Part shown: piece by piece, positions 10,136 to 21,900 of the stretch
Numbering within the stretch: position 1 is the first letter of the stretch
How the letters are laid out: each line of letters starts with the position of its first letter
NCBI GenBank assembly: GCA_947359465.1
Contig: OX375873.1
Coordinates: 91,285,978 to 91,349,977 of the forward strand
DNA length: 64,000 nucleotides
Origin: Metellina segmentata
Lineage: Eukaryota; Arthropoda; Arachnida; Araneae; Tetragnathidae
Direction of reading: 5' to 3'
The notes under the pieces: generated by a model
The model's input: the letters and a program-made list of their open reading frames with translations, nothing else
What the model was told of the DNA's origin: nothing
The model's database searches: none
Program-made: the position numbers and the translations under genes

Positions 10136-11096
10136 GCGCAATACGCTTTGAATTCTCTAAAAAACAATTTCCTCTTGTAAAGTCGTTACAATAAAACAAA
10201 TTTGTTTTGCTTTTCCATATATGGCTCTATAACCAGGAATATCCCCATTGAGTTGCTCACATAATGCTATTTGCTAGAAAAATTGTGAAAAAATATTTTT
10301 TCACACTTACGATAGCAGAAGAACTTTTAGATTTTTTTTTTCTCATCAAAAACCTTTTTGTGGATTATGATCACAGAAAAGAACTACCTTATTAAAAAAG
10401 GATTTATTGTTTTAAATTTTCTATGCATTACAAAGTCTCTAATTCAAAATTGATAAAAATCCGGACGTTTGGAAAAAAAATCGCGTTTTTTTTATTTAAA
10501 AAAAAAGTTTTTTAACAATTTGTTTAAGTTTTTTTTTTATTCAAAAATTTGTTTTTAAAGGGACAAAACTAGGATGAAATTGACGCAAAATTGCGTACAT
10601 GTTCGGAGAAAACCAGACTGAAATATTAGAAAATTTTCAAGTGAAATTTATATTGCTTTTTTCTTTATTTTTAAACAAATTATTATTATTTATGCACTGT
10701 ATGCAAAGGTTCACGGTGTGGATTTTGCTATATGGCGGCCATCTTGGAATTGCTTATATCGGCCGCCATCTTGATTTGGCGTAAACAATCGCTTTGGCGG
10801 CCTAGCGTATCGGATGCTACCACTCCACCCCTTGTGCCATAAAATAACAACCAACGGACTTTTCATAATTTATACGAATGCTTTGATTACCACCCACACT
10901 TTTCACTTGGAGCATGTTTTGCAAAATAAGTTTTTAGAGTTCTTTGTCTCAAGATTGCCATAATTTACATGTATCTTTCATAATGCTCGAAAATAAACCC
11001 TATTTGAGTACTTTCTACTCTCGCTGTAAGTTGATAAAGGCGGGCAGTCAAAAAGAAAACACGAAACAAATATCTAAAAAAGTCTTTGAATTAGTT
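10136..11096. other. A/T-tract-rich spacer, no gene seen
   Basis: Long A and T runs at 10310-10560. A short repeated phrase GGCGGCCATCTTGGAATT / CGGCCGCCATCTTGATTT lies at 10734-10780. No supported coding sequence. Confidence 0.5.
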
Positions 11097-11100
11097 TTAA

Positions 11101-11270
11101 TCCTCTACGTGTTTTCGAAGATATTTTATTCATCAAGATCTCACCAATTTTGTTAAATGACGAGATATATCACCAATATATTGTCAAATTTTTATCATTA
11201 CATAAATATCTGATCAGTTTTCTTCTAATGACGATTCAAATCGTCCATACGGATGTGATCAGTTTTGCTA
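11101..11270. repeat. GATATC-palindrome TTAA element, copy A (degenerate)
   Basis: Starts after TTAA (11097-11100) with TCCTCTACGTGTTTTCGAAG. It then has CATCAAGATCTCACCAATTT and TGACGAGATATATC, the building blocks of the family best seen at 39530-39821. A TTAA also lies at 11271-11274, but the right terminus is not recognisable. Confidence 0.5.
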
Positions 11271-11683
11271 TTAAGTGTATGTATACACTAGAAATAGCGA
11301 AAATTGACCAGAATATCGATTTTTTTATTATTATTTCAAAATATTCTCCAACTTCTAAGCTTTCAAACGATACCAAGATCTTGTACGTATTCTGAATATT
11401 TTTCTAGTTACAGGGTTTTTTGTTAGGTACTGTCACCGAAAATTCTAGTTTCGATTTCTAAACCTGAAGTAAACAATGACTATTATCAAGAATTTTGTTT
11501 CAAATTTTATGTTTGGTAAAATAATTATTGTTTTTTAATATTTTATTATTTAATTTATATCGTTTGGCAACAATATTTAACAGTAACTGTATATTTTAAG
11601 CCTGTTTATATAGTTTATTTCTACTCTTGCTTGCTGCTGTTTACTAGATTTTTACGTGCCATTTTTGAAATTTTTGAATTAAA

Positions 11684-12322
11684 ATGGGATTCAAAACACG
11701 AAAAAGTCGTTCAAAGAAGAGAAGGTTTGTCACAAACCAACATTCCAAAGAAACATCTGCTGAAAAAAACCCAGAAATTGATCAAGATGATCACCCTCTA
11801 CACACTAAGTGCCCAAAGGGTATTGACAGTTGGTGCTCCTACCAGCGTGCTGCAGCTATGGGTAAAGAAAAGGAATACAAACACAAAGGAGGATTGCCGC
11901 TCAACTTGCTAAAACATGCTAAGCCTATCTACTCACGACTTATAAGTCCTGAAATGCTGGAAAAGTGTCTTCACGGGCAAACACAAAACAACAACGACTG
12001 TTTACATTCACTAATCTGGAAGCGGTCACCAAAAACAAAATTTTCAGGTTCCGATTCAGTAAAACTTTCAGTTTTTGATGCCGTTATGCATTTGAATTGC
12101 GAATTTAGCCCGAATTAGAAGTTATGAGGCGGATGGGCATCAGTCCTGGACATTTCATGGTTAATGGCATACAAAAAAAAGGATAGATTAAGAATTAGTG
12201 AAAGTATACGACAGTCTACACCATTGCAGAAACAGCGATGGAAGTATTTGCGAGGGGCCAAAAAAAGAAAAGAGGACAAAAAAATTGAAAAAGGACTAAC
12301 TTACATTTCTGGAGGGTTTTAG
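11684..12322 (+). pseudogene. Mutator-like transposase C-terminal remnant
   Basis: The first frame (to 12118) contains CPKGIDSWCSYQRA, KCLHGQTQNNNDCLHSLIW and the phrase PKTKFSG. These are characteristic of the C-terminal half of arthropod proteins annotated as Mutator-like transposase (typical order: CP.G.DSWC.., KCLHGKTQN.NES.N..IW, PKT.F). Past an in-frame stop and a frameshift near 12170, a second frame gives RWKYLRGAKKRKEDKK and ends YISGGF then TAG at about 12322, like the basic tail of this family. The N-terminal DDE part is absent, so the fragment is dead. Class assignment is from memory. Confidence 0.6.
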
Positions 12323-12329
12323 CTATAGA

Positions 12330-13009
12330 CATTGTAATAAAATTGATAAAAAATATTACCTATCATTTTGAAAACATATTTCCAAAACTTTAAACTCAAT
12401 TTCTGAAGAACTGTGTTTTTGCAAAAGGATGCTTGGTTCCTTACGTGATAACTTCACTATGAAATCACCTATTATAATTATTTTTGTATCACTATGATCT
12501 ATATAATACAGTGGATGTTTTGAGCCTCAATCAGAGTATTTAGTCAAGAAATAAATTTTTAATTGATTTTTAAATATTAAAATTTCTGAAAAAATGTGAT
12601 TTTTTTACACTTTTTTGGTTAAAAAATTCTATAAAAAAAAACTATTTTTTCTAGCAACTTGGTGGAGGCTCAAAACATGAAGAATAGTATTACGAACAAT
12701 TTCCAACAGGAATCGTCTTTCTGTACAAATTACAATTTGAGATATCACGTAACAAAAAACATGCTAATTAGTTATTATATCTTAATTAGACAATTAATTA
12801 TTGGCACAATCTGATTTTTTTTTACAGAAATGATTTTAAGAATACACCAATCACCTGTGGTAAAAAAACTGGATTTTTTAAGTCAATATATTAAAAAAAA
12901 AAATCTTCTAGTGTATACGTACGCCTTAACGAGATACTCTTGTCGAAGCAAAAAATAAAATTAAATTTACGAATCTGTTTGCTAGTAATTTTGCATTTTG
13001 CATTTTTAG
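12330..13009. other. Spacer with an imperfect inverted repeat
   Basis: ATGTTTTGAGCCTC (12517-12530) is inverted as GAGGCTCAAAACAT (12667-12680), with weaker complementarity beyond (ACGTGATAAC against ACGTAAC-like). This may be the terminal part of the neighbouring Mutator-like element. No gene. The 3' edge is the splice acceptor of the next gene. Confidence 0.4.
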
Positions 13010-14395
13010 GATGATTTCGCAACGATGGAAATAGATATCCCACTCGTTTCCACAGCTGTAATCAAAGTCGCCGTCTTTCTATGGTACCATGAAGATGCAA
13101 AACGGATCATGGATCTCGACGGGGACATTCGTGACCAAGTTATGAATAACGTGGAGGCCCTCCCACTACCGAGATATTTGAAACGGAAAGTATTGAACGT
13201 CGTTCAGTATGTAGGATTTCATCTGAGGACGGTTCTAATTTCTCTTAGCTGTATGATCACTCCATTGCAATCCACTCAGTCTGGGTGGCCGATTGAATTG
13301 AATTTGCCCAAACTTCTCTGTTGGAGGAACATAGGGATCGTAAACAAAAGGAAAACGGCAGAAAAAATACTAAACTGCGGAATCTTGGACACGATCGATG
13401 CTTTCCGCTTAGCGTGCTTCAATTGCGTCGAAAACGAGATCTTCAAATTGTGGTGTGATTCGCCGGCTCGGATAGAGAAATATTTCACACATCTTGTCGA
13501 TCACGAGTCCCGGGAGACGACGTTTTGGCTGTCCTACATGAGGAGATCAGTCGTGAGGCTGATGATGAAGCATGGCTACACCGCAGAGGAGACTACTAGG
13601 TACACGACAAGCGAATTTGGATTCTCCTTCGCGATCGCGAACCAGAACGTCGTATTCGCCGAATACCACGCCAGGAAGATGAAGGAATCGAAGCGAAAGC
13701 CTCTCATGTTGTATGCTGTAGACAAGCTCTTAGCTCAACATTTCCGCGATTTCCATCCCGATATTTTCCTATTGGTTTTCTCTCACCTGGATAGGGAAGA
13801 GAGGATTAGAATCTTTAGCAAGAACCCACTTCTTACATTGCCACACCTATTGTCCTGGCCTCTGCAGGACTTCTTTATCGATGTTGCACGAGAAATATCT
13901 GACAGTATTTCACCTCTTGATTTCATGGCAATTTTAAGCTACATCTATCTAACCATTGAGAAGTATGAAAAGGATTTCGATGTTCTGGAGTATATTTTTA
14001 CGAAATTTTGGGAAAATAGTAGAATTGAGCTCAGGATGTATGTTCTATCGAAATGGATGTTTGAAAAGCACATGGTGTTCGTGTTTTCTTCAAGACAGTT
14101 TGAGAGTCGGCTTGGGGAATCGAATATGGAGGAAAAGTTTCTAGCATCGATGATTGCCAATGGAAGCATGTTATTTGAAGTCTTAGCGGGCCATTGTTAT
14201 TTGAACAGCCTTGAAATTGTTGTTAAAAAGTATATGTCGATGGAACCACTAACTATCAAGTTTCAGAAAGTTATTAGGGATTTGCGATCTGATCACTCGT
14301 GTGAAAATTCATGTCGCCCGAATTGTTTTGAAGGTTTGCTCTCAGTGTTTCCTCGTACAATTCAACTGTCCAATTTCTGGTTCATGTGCAATTGA
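13010..14395 (+). CDS. Uncharacterised 456-residue spider-type helix-rich protein (coding part 13025-14395)
   Basis: An uninterrupted frame runs from ATG at 13025 (context CAACGATGG) to TGA at 14393-14395. The exon probably starts at 13010 after the acceptor GCATTTTTAG. An earlier ATG at 13011 opens only a 7-codon frame, leaving a tiny upstream ORF. The protein is rich in Leu, Arg and aromatic residues. It has no signal peptide or clear membrane segment, and contains IPLVSTAVIKVAVFLW near the start and IDAFRLACFNCVENEIFKLW at about residues 125-145. That Ala-Cys-Glu arrangement (DAFRLAC..C.E..I..LW) resembles a large family of uncharacterised orb-weaver proteins I recall as predicted helical repeats. 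GC content is well above the flanks. It is the only long intact frame in the first 40 kb. Function is unknown. Confidence 0.8.
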   Translation, partial: DDFATMEIDIPLVSTAVIKVAVFLWYHEDAKRIMDLDGDIRDQVMNNVEALPLPRYLKRKVLNVVQYVGFHLRTVLISLSCMITPLQSTQSGWPIELNLPKLLCWRNIGIVNKRKTAEKILNCGILDTIDAFRLACFNCVENEIFKLWCDSPARIEKYFTHLVDHESRETTFWLSYMRRSVVRLMMKHGYTAEETTRYTTSEFGFSFAIANQNVVFAEYHARKMKESKRKPLMLYAVDKLLAQHFRDFHPDIFLLVFSHLDREERIRIFSKNPLLTLPHLLSWPLQDFFIDVAREISDSISPLDFMAILSYIYLTIEKYEKDFDVLEYIFTKFWENSRIELRMYVLSKWMFEKHMVFVFSSRQFESRLGESNMEEKFLASMIANGSMLFEVLAGHCYLNSLEIVVKKYMSMEPLTIKFQKVIRDLRSDHSCENSCRPNCFEGLLSVFPRTIQLSNFWFMCN

Positions 14396-14409
14396 ATCAA
14401 ACCCAAACA

Positions 14410-14415
14410 AATAAA
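14410..14415 (+). promoter_or_regulatory. Polyadenylation signal AATAAA
   Basis: AATAAA lies about 15 bases after the stop codon of the 456-residue gene. A second AATAAA at about 14725 could serve a longer 3' UTR. Confidence 0.5.
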
Positions 14416-15368
14416 ATTGTGCTCTATCATTGGAAGTAATCCAGAAGTGTATCTTCAAAGTATTTTAACGCTTTTTAACAAAGAAAAAAAGGAAAACACG
14501 TTCAATTTATTAAAGGTAGAGAGCAAGTTGCTTTATCTCGTTTCTCAACGCTAAAACATTTATAAACAGTAACGGTACTTACAAGTATTACTATAATATA
14601 CAATTTATAGAAGGATTTTAGAGGTATAAATGAAGGTGTTTGGGATTTATAAATGAAACATCAAACTATTACTACAAAGTTTTTTTGTGGATCATCGGAA
14701 TGTACTGTGTACTACAGATGTGAAAAATAAAATGTTTCATGCAAGAACTGTTTTAGAATTGAATGAAAACTAATATCGTTATAATGCCCAAGTTTTATAC
14801 AGTGCAAAAATTTTTAAATGAAAATTGGCCTTGGTTTAAGCTAGAAAAAAAAATCCATATTTTAAGAATTATGACATCCAAAGCTTATTTTTTTGAATCA
14901 TGTTCATTCCTATGTTGTATTAAAGTGTCAATGTACGTTTTAAATCTTTTTTCATAAATTAAATTGTACGTAAACCTAAAGGCACAGAGAAATGGTTTTA
15001 AAAAGAAAATTTTAGCGCTGCAGAAAAAACACGAATTAAATTTCTTACAATCTTTAATTCTGTAATGTTTTAATTTTCATTTTGTAAACAAATCACAGTA
15101 GTTTCCCGAATTTTCATTGAACGCCAACTTAAATTACATAAGAAATTAATTTTTACTGATTAAAAGACATCTTTGTTCGTAAATGCTGTTATAGTGCAAA
15201 GTGCATAGTATGAAAAGCGAGATATTAATGGATTTGTAAACTATGATAAATCCTGCTAGGACAAAATAAAGTTACCATCATGTCCACGTTAATAGGTAAT
15301 ACTTAAAAACATTTTCAGCTATTCGTATTTTTCCTATTTCGAGAAATTCTTGCATCCTTTGTTTTATA
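14416..15368. other. AT-rich 3' flank, no gene seen
   Basis: Probably includes the 3' UTR and intergenic DNA. No transposon terminus or supported coding frame before the Tc1-like element. Confidence 0.5.
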
Positions 15369-15614
15369 TTGCTTGACAATTGTTAAGGAACAACCGATTT
15401 ATGCAAAAATGCGATTCGGAAAGTCGCTCAATCGTAGAAGCTAAGTGCAAAGGGTGCTGTAGAGCATGGTCTCTTATCTGTATAAAAGATAGCGCACACG
15501 AACTGTTTATTAATTGAAAAATTAAACAGTTAAGTATCTACAGAAAATCAAGATTTAAGGTTTTGCAAGCCGTTCAGATAAATTCAGTCTTGTGGTGCAA
15601 GTATCAAGTGGAGA

Positions 15615-16610
15615 ATGTCCATAAGTCATCATTTGAATGAATTTGACCGTGGCCGAGCGGTTGAAGCGGCTCAAAGCTGGGCAAAGTGTCACCCAAGTTG
15701 CCGAAGCAATGCGTGTCAAAAAGCGTTATTTCGCGGTAATTAAGAGCCGCGGAAGGTGGAAATGCTTTGAGAAAGCATGATGGTGGTCGTGATTTGAGCA
15801 CCACACCCAGAGAGGATGCATATATCCCTAACAGCAATAAGGAACAAACATCTCACTCCGGGACGGATTGGTTTAGAGATTTACAACCGCTACCGACACT
15901 CGTGTACCTGCCAATACAATTTCTCGGAGATTAAATCAAGATCGCTTGTATGCACGGAAGTCTGTTAAGTGCGTTCCGTTACAACCACGCCATCGTCGGG
16001 AAAAGTTACGGTGGTGTAAAGAACATATTCGTTGGAATCGTCAACAGTGGTCTAGAGTTATGTCTCCGACGAATCCAGATTCACCGTGAAGAGGGATTCT
16101 GGACACCAACTACTGTAGAGAGAGAGAGGGGTACCCGTGTTACACACCACAGAATGCTCGTAAGGTTGGTCGTTATGGCCGAGGGGGTCATGGTGTGGGC
16201 AGGCATTATGTGTAATGGCAGAACACAGCTATACATCTTTGACGCAGGTACCTTTGCATCGCAGCGGTATTGCACGGAGATTCTCCTTGGTCGTGTTCGT
16301 TTATTTCGTGGTGCAATGGGTCCAGAATTTCTGTTCATGGGTGACAATGTATGCCCACACAGGACAGTTGATGTCTCTGAGACACTAGCGAGCGAAGATA
16401 TTGAGCGCATGAAATGGCTTGCGTTATTCACTGGACTTAAATCCTATTGAACATGCTTGGGATGATCTTTATAGACGTGTTTCACAAAGGAATCGCCCAC
16501 TCCAAACTGTGCAGGCGCTCAAAATTGCTTGGAAAGAGGAATGGGACAATACCCCCAAACATTCCTCGACTGTTTAAGTGGAGAGCATGCATAGCAGATG
16601 CTAAATGAGC
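15615..16610 (+). pseudogene. Tc1-family transposase, frameshifted
   Basis: ATG at 15615 opens with NEFDRGRAVEAAQS, the usual N-terminal helix-turn-helix region. The catalytic half (15990-16450) gives SDESRFTV near 16067 in one frame, then GVMVWAGIMCNGRTQLYIFD and FMGDNVCPHR (16330-16360) in another, and NPIEHAWDDL at about 16440. The three acidic residues of the DD34E triad can be read, but in different frames. At least four frameshifts and several stops lie between, so it is a dead copy of a roughly 340-residue enzyme. Confidence 0.85.
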
Positions 16611-16619
16611 ATTAGTGTG

Positions 16620-18150
16620 CAAGGAGGCCTCACTTCTTATGGAGTGACTATATCTGTCATGACTCTGGAAAGAAAGAACATTTTTCGAGACTTTGGAAAT
16701 TGCTCTCTCTAAGGAGCATATTTTTTTTCTTTTTATAATCTAGCTTTTCCATGTGCCAAAATCTAATATTTTGCATTTACTTAATGCACACGGCACAGTA
16801 TATCTTAAAAGTATACTAAGTTTCGTTTCTTTAATTAATGAATAATATTAACTAGCAAAATACCCGACCTTACTCGGTTTAAATTGGTTTACTCTAGATT
16901 GAAGAGATGATCAAAATAAATAATGACTTACGTTTTTCGTAGAATAAAATAATATTTTAACACCTTTCGCATTCTTTATAATTTCTACCACCTACTTTGG
17001 ACACAAATCCATCCAACAACATATCCATTAATGTAATGCATTTCACATACATCGCACCCTTACTGTATGACAAAGCTACAAAATGACGAAAGGTGACATT
17101 CAGGTTACTATTACAAATGACGATTTTGAGGGAAATTTGAAATTTCCTTTCTTTTATGTTAAACTAAATTAATAAAAACGACGATTTACGGCGAGTGCTC
17201 TCGCCCTCATAGTCAACAAAACAATATTTTTTTACTTGTGACACTCTTGCATCCGGCATGCGACATTGTAGAATTTTGAAATCTTCTCCTGGTCATTATG
17301 ACGAAGAACTTTTCAATGTTTGAAAAGTTCTAGCTTGGATTTCAATAACGGCATTATTTTTTCAATAATGACTTAATTACACTTAAAATTTGCTTTATTC
17401 GAACCTACCTGCCACTTTAAATCGAATACTTTGTGGTGTTGCGTGTGATGAAAACGAAACGCAATTTATTAAAATAATAAATATTTAAAACAAAAGACAA
17501 CAGCGAAATAAAACAAATAACGGATGTCGGGAAAAAGTTGTTATAAAGATATTAATTTGTGATTTTTTTTATCTCTATCTCGCAGTTGCCACAACTTACA
17601 ACTAAAAAGTGCACCAAATTTAGAAATACGAAATTAATTCAGAGAGAAAGAGAAACACGAATTTCAGTTTTATTTCCGTTCTTTGAAAAATATCGTCTGT
17701 TCCAATATACATTCCAATTTTTCCAAAACTCCCAAATTATGGTTGATTTAAGTATACTTACTCGGGTGTTTAAGCATGTAACTCATCTAAATATAACAAT
17801 AAAGAATTGTTTAATATTGCATTCACTAAACTAATAGATAATGTATAAAATAAAACACATTGCAATCAAATATCTGGAATGAAATTTATGTGATGCCTAC
17901 ACAAAATCGAATATAGAACAGAAAGACGGACAGACTTTCGCAACCACTTTCACTCACTAAATGAAGATAAGTACTCACTGTATGCAAATTTCCATGAAAA
18001 GGTATTGAACCGTGTGGACGTGTATAGGGCACATACAGACAGACGCGAAAGAGGCGGATTTGGCATCAGAAGGGTCCAAAACGGATAGAAAACTTGAATT
18101 GGGTCGAAAATATTTAATGTGCAAACTAACACTCCAATCTTATTTATATA
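16620..18150. other. Unclassified DNA inside the Tc1-like element
   Basis: No coding frame is supported. It carries AACTAGCAAAATACCCG near 16851 and, near 17905-18050, a region rich in CAGAAAGACGGACAGAC-like phrases that look repeat-derived. It could be a nested retroposon or an adjoining unrelated repeat. Confidence 0.4.
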
Positions 18151-18472
18151 AATTGTTTTGAAAAATGTGTCTGTTCCTTAGCAATTGTCAAGCAGTGTAT
18201 TTGTACTTTATCTGCTATGACTTCGTTTTAAAGATATACCCCGAAAAAGCGTAATGTACCAGCACTCAGGGTTTTAGAAAATGTATCTCACATGGTTATA
18301 TAGACATGTACAACTTTTTAAGTAATTCAAAATCTCTGGAGACCTGTTTCGTTGCGTGTTTTGTAAAATTTGAAACAATAGAAATTTACTGAGTTTTCGA
18401 AACACGTGAATTGCATTTGATGTTATTCAGTACATATAAGGTTACGAAATCTAATTATACTAAAACATTTAA

Positions 18473-19011
18473 GGGGACCAGTGCATAAAAATCTTTCAAA
18501 ATTTTGATTATTATTTTTATAAATTTAAATAATTGTTAATGTTGTTCTGTTTAAAATGATATACTATTTATAGAAATGCGTTGAGTTGAAGTATTAAAAA
18601 TTAAAAAAAAAAAAAATGCCTGTACATGTAAAACTTTATGCTTGAAACTTCAATACCTCAAAATGTGTATTTTTTCCATGAAAGGAATATTTTTTCTAAG
18701 TCTAGTCAAGCAACTATAAAATAAAAATTGGTTTACAAGTGCAACATACTCTATAACATATTTTCATACAGGCATTTTTCTATCTGCTCAGAAAAGTTCA
18801 TTTGATTGTTAAAAAGGATAAAAATTGATAAAAAAAAATACTTGAAAACATTTCCAAATTTTACGATTTTTCAAAATCTTAGTGTTAATGTGTTTAAAAG
18901 TGTTTTCATAACATGTATAAAAAATTATGATCAATACACAAAAGATTCTGAGAAAATTTTCTATAAAATTTGACCATTTTAAGATTACGGAGATAGACTG
19001 CACCGGTCCCC
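18473..19011. mobile_element. TTAA-specific MITE, complete copy (539 bp)
   Basis: Termini GGGGACCAGTGCA and, inverted at the right, GGGGACCGGTGCA. TTAA sits on both sides (18469-18472 and 19012-19015). No coding capacity. A TTAA target indicates a piggyBac- or Kolobok-type mobiliser. Confidence 0.88.
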
Positions 19012-19265
19012 TTAAAGAACAAAACAAGTTTTTGGTTTTCATTTTACTGGTGTTCATTGTGTGTGCTTTATAAATCTGCCACACTTCTACACGTCTAATA
19101 CACTTGTGTCTTGTTTTTAGTTTATTATAGTGTTATCCAGTAATTAGTTTATTAGTCCAATAAGAGCTTTGCGAACGAATTTAGTCAGCATTAACTCAAA
19201 GATGTTATTTATGTCCGAATTAAAGTTAAACAGGGCATTTTGGTGATTGAAAATGCTACGTTAAG

Positions 19266-19496
19266 GGGACCAAAACACAAAAACGTTTCAAAATTTCGAT
19301 GATTTTTATAAATGTAATTAAATGTTTATACAATTGTGTTTAAAATGATATATTATAAAAATACGCGTTGAGTAGAAGTATTTTAAATAATTTTTTGAAA
19401 AATACTAGTACGTACCTGAAGTAAGGTAAATTTTATGATTTAAACTTTAATATCTGAAAATGTGTCTTCTTTTTTTCCCATAAAAGGAACGTTTCT
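19266..19496. mobile_element. TTAA-specific MITE, second copy, right half missing
   Basis: After TTAA it reads GGGGACCAAAACACAAAAAC and stays collinear with the copy at 18473 through the TTTAAAATGATATA and CGTTGAGTAGAAGTATT blocks. It is cut at about 19496, where a SINE begins. Confidence 0.8.
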
Positions 19497-19990
19497 GGTT
19501 CAAATCTGGGTGCGTGCATAGATGTTTGGAAGCATATGGTGCAGAGGCGGCTGGTGCACCTTAAATCTGTCCGGTCCGAAAGTCCTCACGCTGGGTTGGT
19601 GTGGAAGTTTGGGGAGTGGGGTGCCAGCTCAGGTGTTGCCTCGTCATCTGACCGTGGTTCAAAATTACGAGGTGTCCTCGGATCTTTTCCTTAGAGGATT
19701 GATCCAGGACCGTCGTCGTTGGGTTGGTGTGGAAGTTTGAAGAGTGGGGTGCCAGCTCAGGTGTTGCTTCGTCATCTGACCGTGGTTCAAAATTACGAGG
19801 TATTGTCCTAGGATCTTTCCCTTAAGGGATCGATCCCGGACCGTCGTCAATAGCCCGTTGTGTTGCTCTAGTACGACGTTAACTGAAATTACCATTACCA
19901 AATGGAAAATATCATCAATAGCCTGTTGTGTTGCTCCAGTGCGACGTTGATTAAAATACTTACCGAGTGGAAAATTAGTCATTTAAATCG
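19497..19990 (+). repeat. tRNA-derived SINE with internal ~126-bp tandem duplication
   Basis: Head TGGTTCAAATCTGGGTGCG (B box), then two tandem copies of the body starting GGGTTGGTGTGGAAGTTTG at about 19591 and 19718, then a further 3' piece ending CAGTGCGACGTTGATTAAA. It truncates the TTAA MITE. Confidence 0.8.
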
Positions 19991-20477
19991 TTTCGATAAA
20001 AATAAGTAGTATTTACAAAATGCTTGTAAATTCAATGAGTATTAAACATTAAACACACATTACGTTTTGTACATAGATACATCTATTAATCCCGTATGAA
20101 AATGTAACATGAAATTATAGTATAAAACAAGAAAAATAGTAAAAATATGAACAGGCCAGATGCTTTAGAAATTCGCTCGCTTTACAATCGCGTGCCCATG
20201 GAAACCTATCTTCACCTTATAATTACGAACATTCCAAAAGTGTGTCACAGTCTGTATCAACCATCCAACTGCCAAGACTCATTTCAGGCTGCTATAGACT
20301 TAAAACGATTTAAATGTATGGACAGGCAATTATTTCCTGTCAACATTTCAATGTCTTCTTTTAGAAAACGCCTTCATGTGAAGTCGATAGATGGCAGCAC
20401 GAATTTGTTTGCACCCTCTTGTGCGAAACGATCAGAAGTTTACAGGGCCGCGATTGCCCAGTTAGTTGGTAATTGGT
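19991..20477. other. Spacer, one unrecognised short frame
   Basis: A 110-codon frame at 20147-20479 begins with ATG but runs into SINE sequence at its end and shows no recognisable motif. I do not support it as a gene. Confidence 0.4.
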
Positions 20478-20745
20478 AATTATTAGTTAACGTCGCACCG
20501 AGCTATTGACGACGGTCCGGGAACAACCCTTTTAGGGAAAGATCCGAAGACAACATCTCGAAGTTTTGAACCACGGTCAGATGACGAAGTAACACCTGAG
20601 CTGGCACCCCACTCTCCAAACTTCAACACCAACCCAACGTGAGGACTTTCGGGCACGACAGATTTAAGGTGAACCAGCCGCCTCTACACCATACGTTTAC
20701 AAACATCCATGCCCAGACCCGGATTCGAACTAGGAACCTTCCGAT
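20478..20745 (-). repeat. tRNA-derived SINE, full length, minus strand
   Basis: Read on the minus strand it has B box TAGTTCGAATCCGGGTCTG, linker GAGGCGGCTGGTTCACC, then the GGTGCCAGCTCAGGTGTT and CATCTGACCGTGGTTCAAA body, and the 3' end in TTAACGT-like sequence. It abuts another SINE head-to-head. Confidence 0.8.
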
Positions 20746-21055
20746 CTAGACCCAGTTAGTTGGAAGACAACGGATTAGCAACCGCAGGGTTGTGGGTTCG
20801 AAACCAGGTCCAATAAGATAGTTGTGCGTACGTTGGTGCACGTTAAATCTAGCTTGGCTTCAAATATGCTCACGTTGGCGTGATGTGGAAGTTTGGAGAG
20901 AGGTTTGCCAGCTGACGAGTTCTCGTCATCTGACCGTTCAAATTTACGTGGCGTTGCCCTCGGATCTTTTCCATTGGGTTTGATCTCGGACAGTTTCCAA
21001 TAGTCCGTTGATATGCTCCATAGCGACTTTTATTAAATACCTACCTATCTAAACG
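20746..21055 (+). repeat. tRNA-derived SINE, full length, plus strand
   Basis: A box-like TTAGTTGGAAGACAACGG and a perfect-looking B box GTGGGTTCGAAACC about 40 bases apart, followed by the usual linker and body to CCATAGCGACTTTTATTAAA. It is arranged head-to-head with the previous SINE. Confidence 0.8.
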
Positions 21056-21866
21056 GGCTACAGTGGTCCATTCAGCTTTTTAAAAAGAGCAGGTAGGTAG
21101 TTGAGTAGGTAGTTGTTCAGATATAGAGCTATATCGATCGTTACTCTTTGACATCGCAAAATGCTAGAATAACTGTAGTTTTGTTTGTTAATTCTTCAAA
21201 ATTTTAAAGTAACGATGCGATCTACTGATCAAAATAGTAAACAAACTATCGTTATAGTCTATTCACACATTTTTTTTTCTGCTATTCTGGAAAACACATT
21301 AGAATTTATTTTCTGTGTGATGTACTGATCAGTTAACATTTTAGATGTCAAAAATTCGACATTTTTAACAAAATTAATTTATATTTAAGGATATTTACAC
21401 CAAACTGCTGTTAATAAATCATACTAAATCTTGTCTCTAAACAGAACTAAAAACCCACTGAGAAAAAAAAAATTAAGAATTAAATTTACTTGCTGTCAAA
21501 GCTTAAAGTTATGATATGTGTCTTGTTCCCGCCTTTTGAGAATTATCCTTAAATAAATGTCCATAATTTGAAAACTCTTCAACTCCTCATAATTATAGTT
21601 CATTCACTAGATAACATTATAAAGAACAAATTCTCAAAGTTTTACGAGAATCCATCAATAACTTTTTGTGTTACAACATTTGAAGTAAGAAATAATGCAA
21701 AATACTAATTTAGAGTAATAGCAGTTTGAAGTGTATCGTTTGCTCTCCTTGCTTTTACTGTTTGTGTAAACAATTCTGTTCTTCACTTCTCTTTAAAAAT
21801 ATTCACACTATTTCCAGAAGAGAAACCATTCAAACATTTGAGAAACCTTTCTAAAATTATATTTGC

Positions 21867-21900
<34 letters not shown>

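Larger units (their letters stand above)
15369..18197 (+). mobile_element. Tc1-like element with inverted termini 2.8 kb apart
   Basis: The left end TTGCTTGACAATTGTTAAGG at 15370 is matched inverted at the right by CCTTAGCAATTGTCAAGCAG (18177-18196), with TA outside. A related copy lies on the minus strand at 57308-57965. Tc1 elements are normally 1.2-1.7 kb. The 16.7-18.15 kb part does not resemble Tc1 and is probably a later insertion, or the right terminus belongs to a second copy. Confidence 0.65.

Noticed and set aside
20147..20479. 110-codon plus-strand frame with ATG
   Set aside because: No motif, no splice or poly(A) context, and it ends in SINE sequence.
20746..20830. Possible tRNA gene with B box GTTCGAAACC
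   Set aside because: Shares sequence with the dispersed SINE heads and cannot fold as a tRNA.
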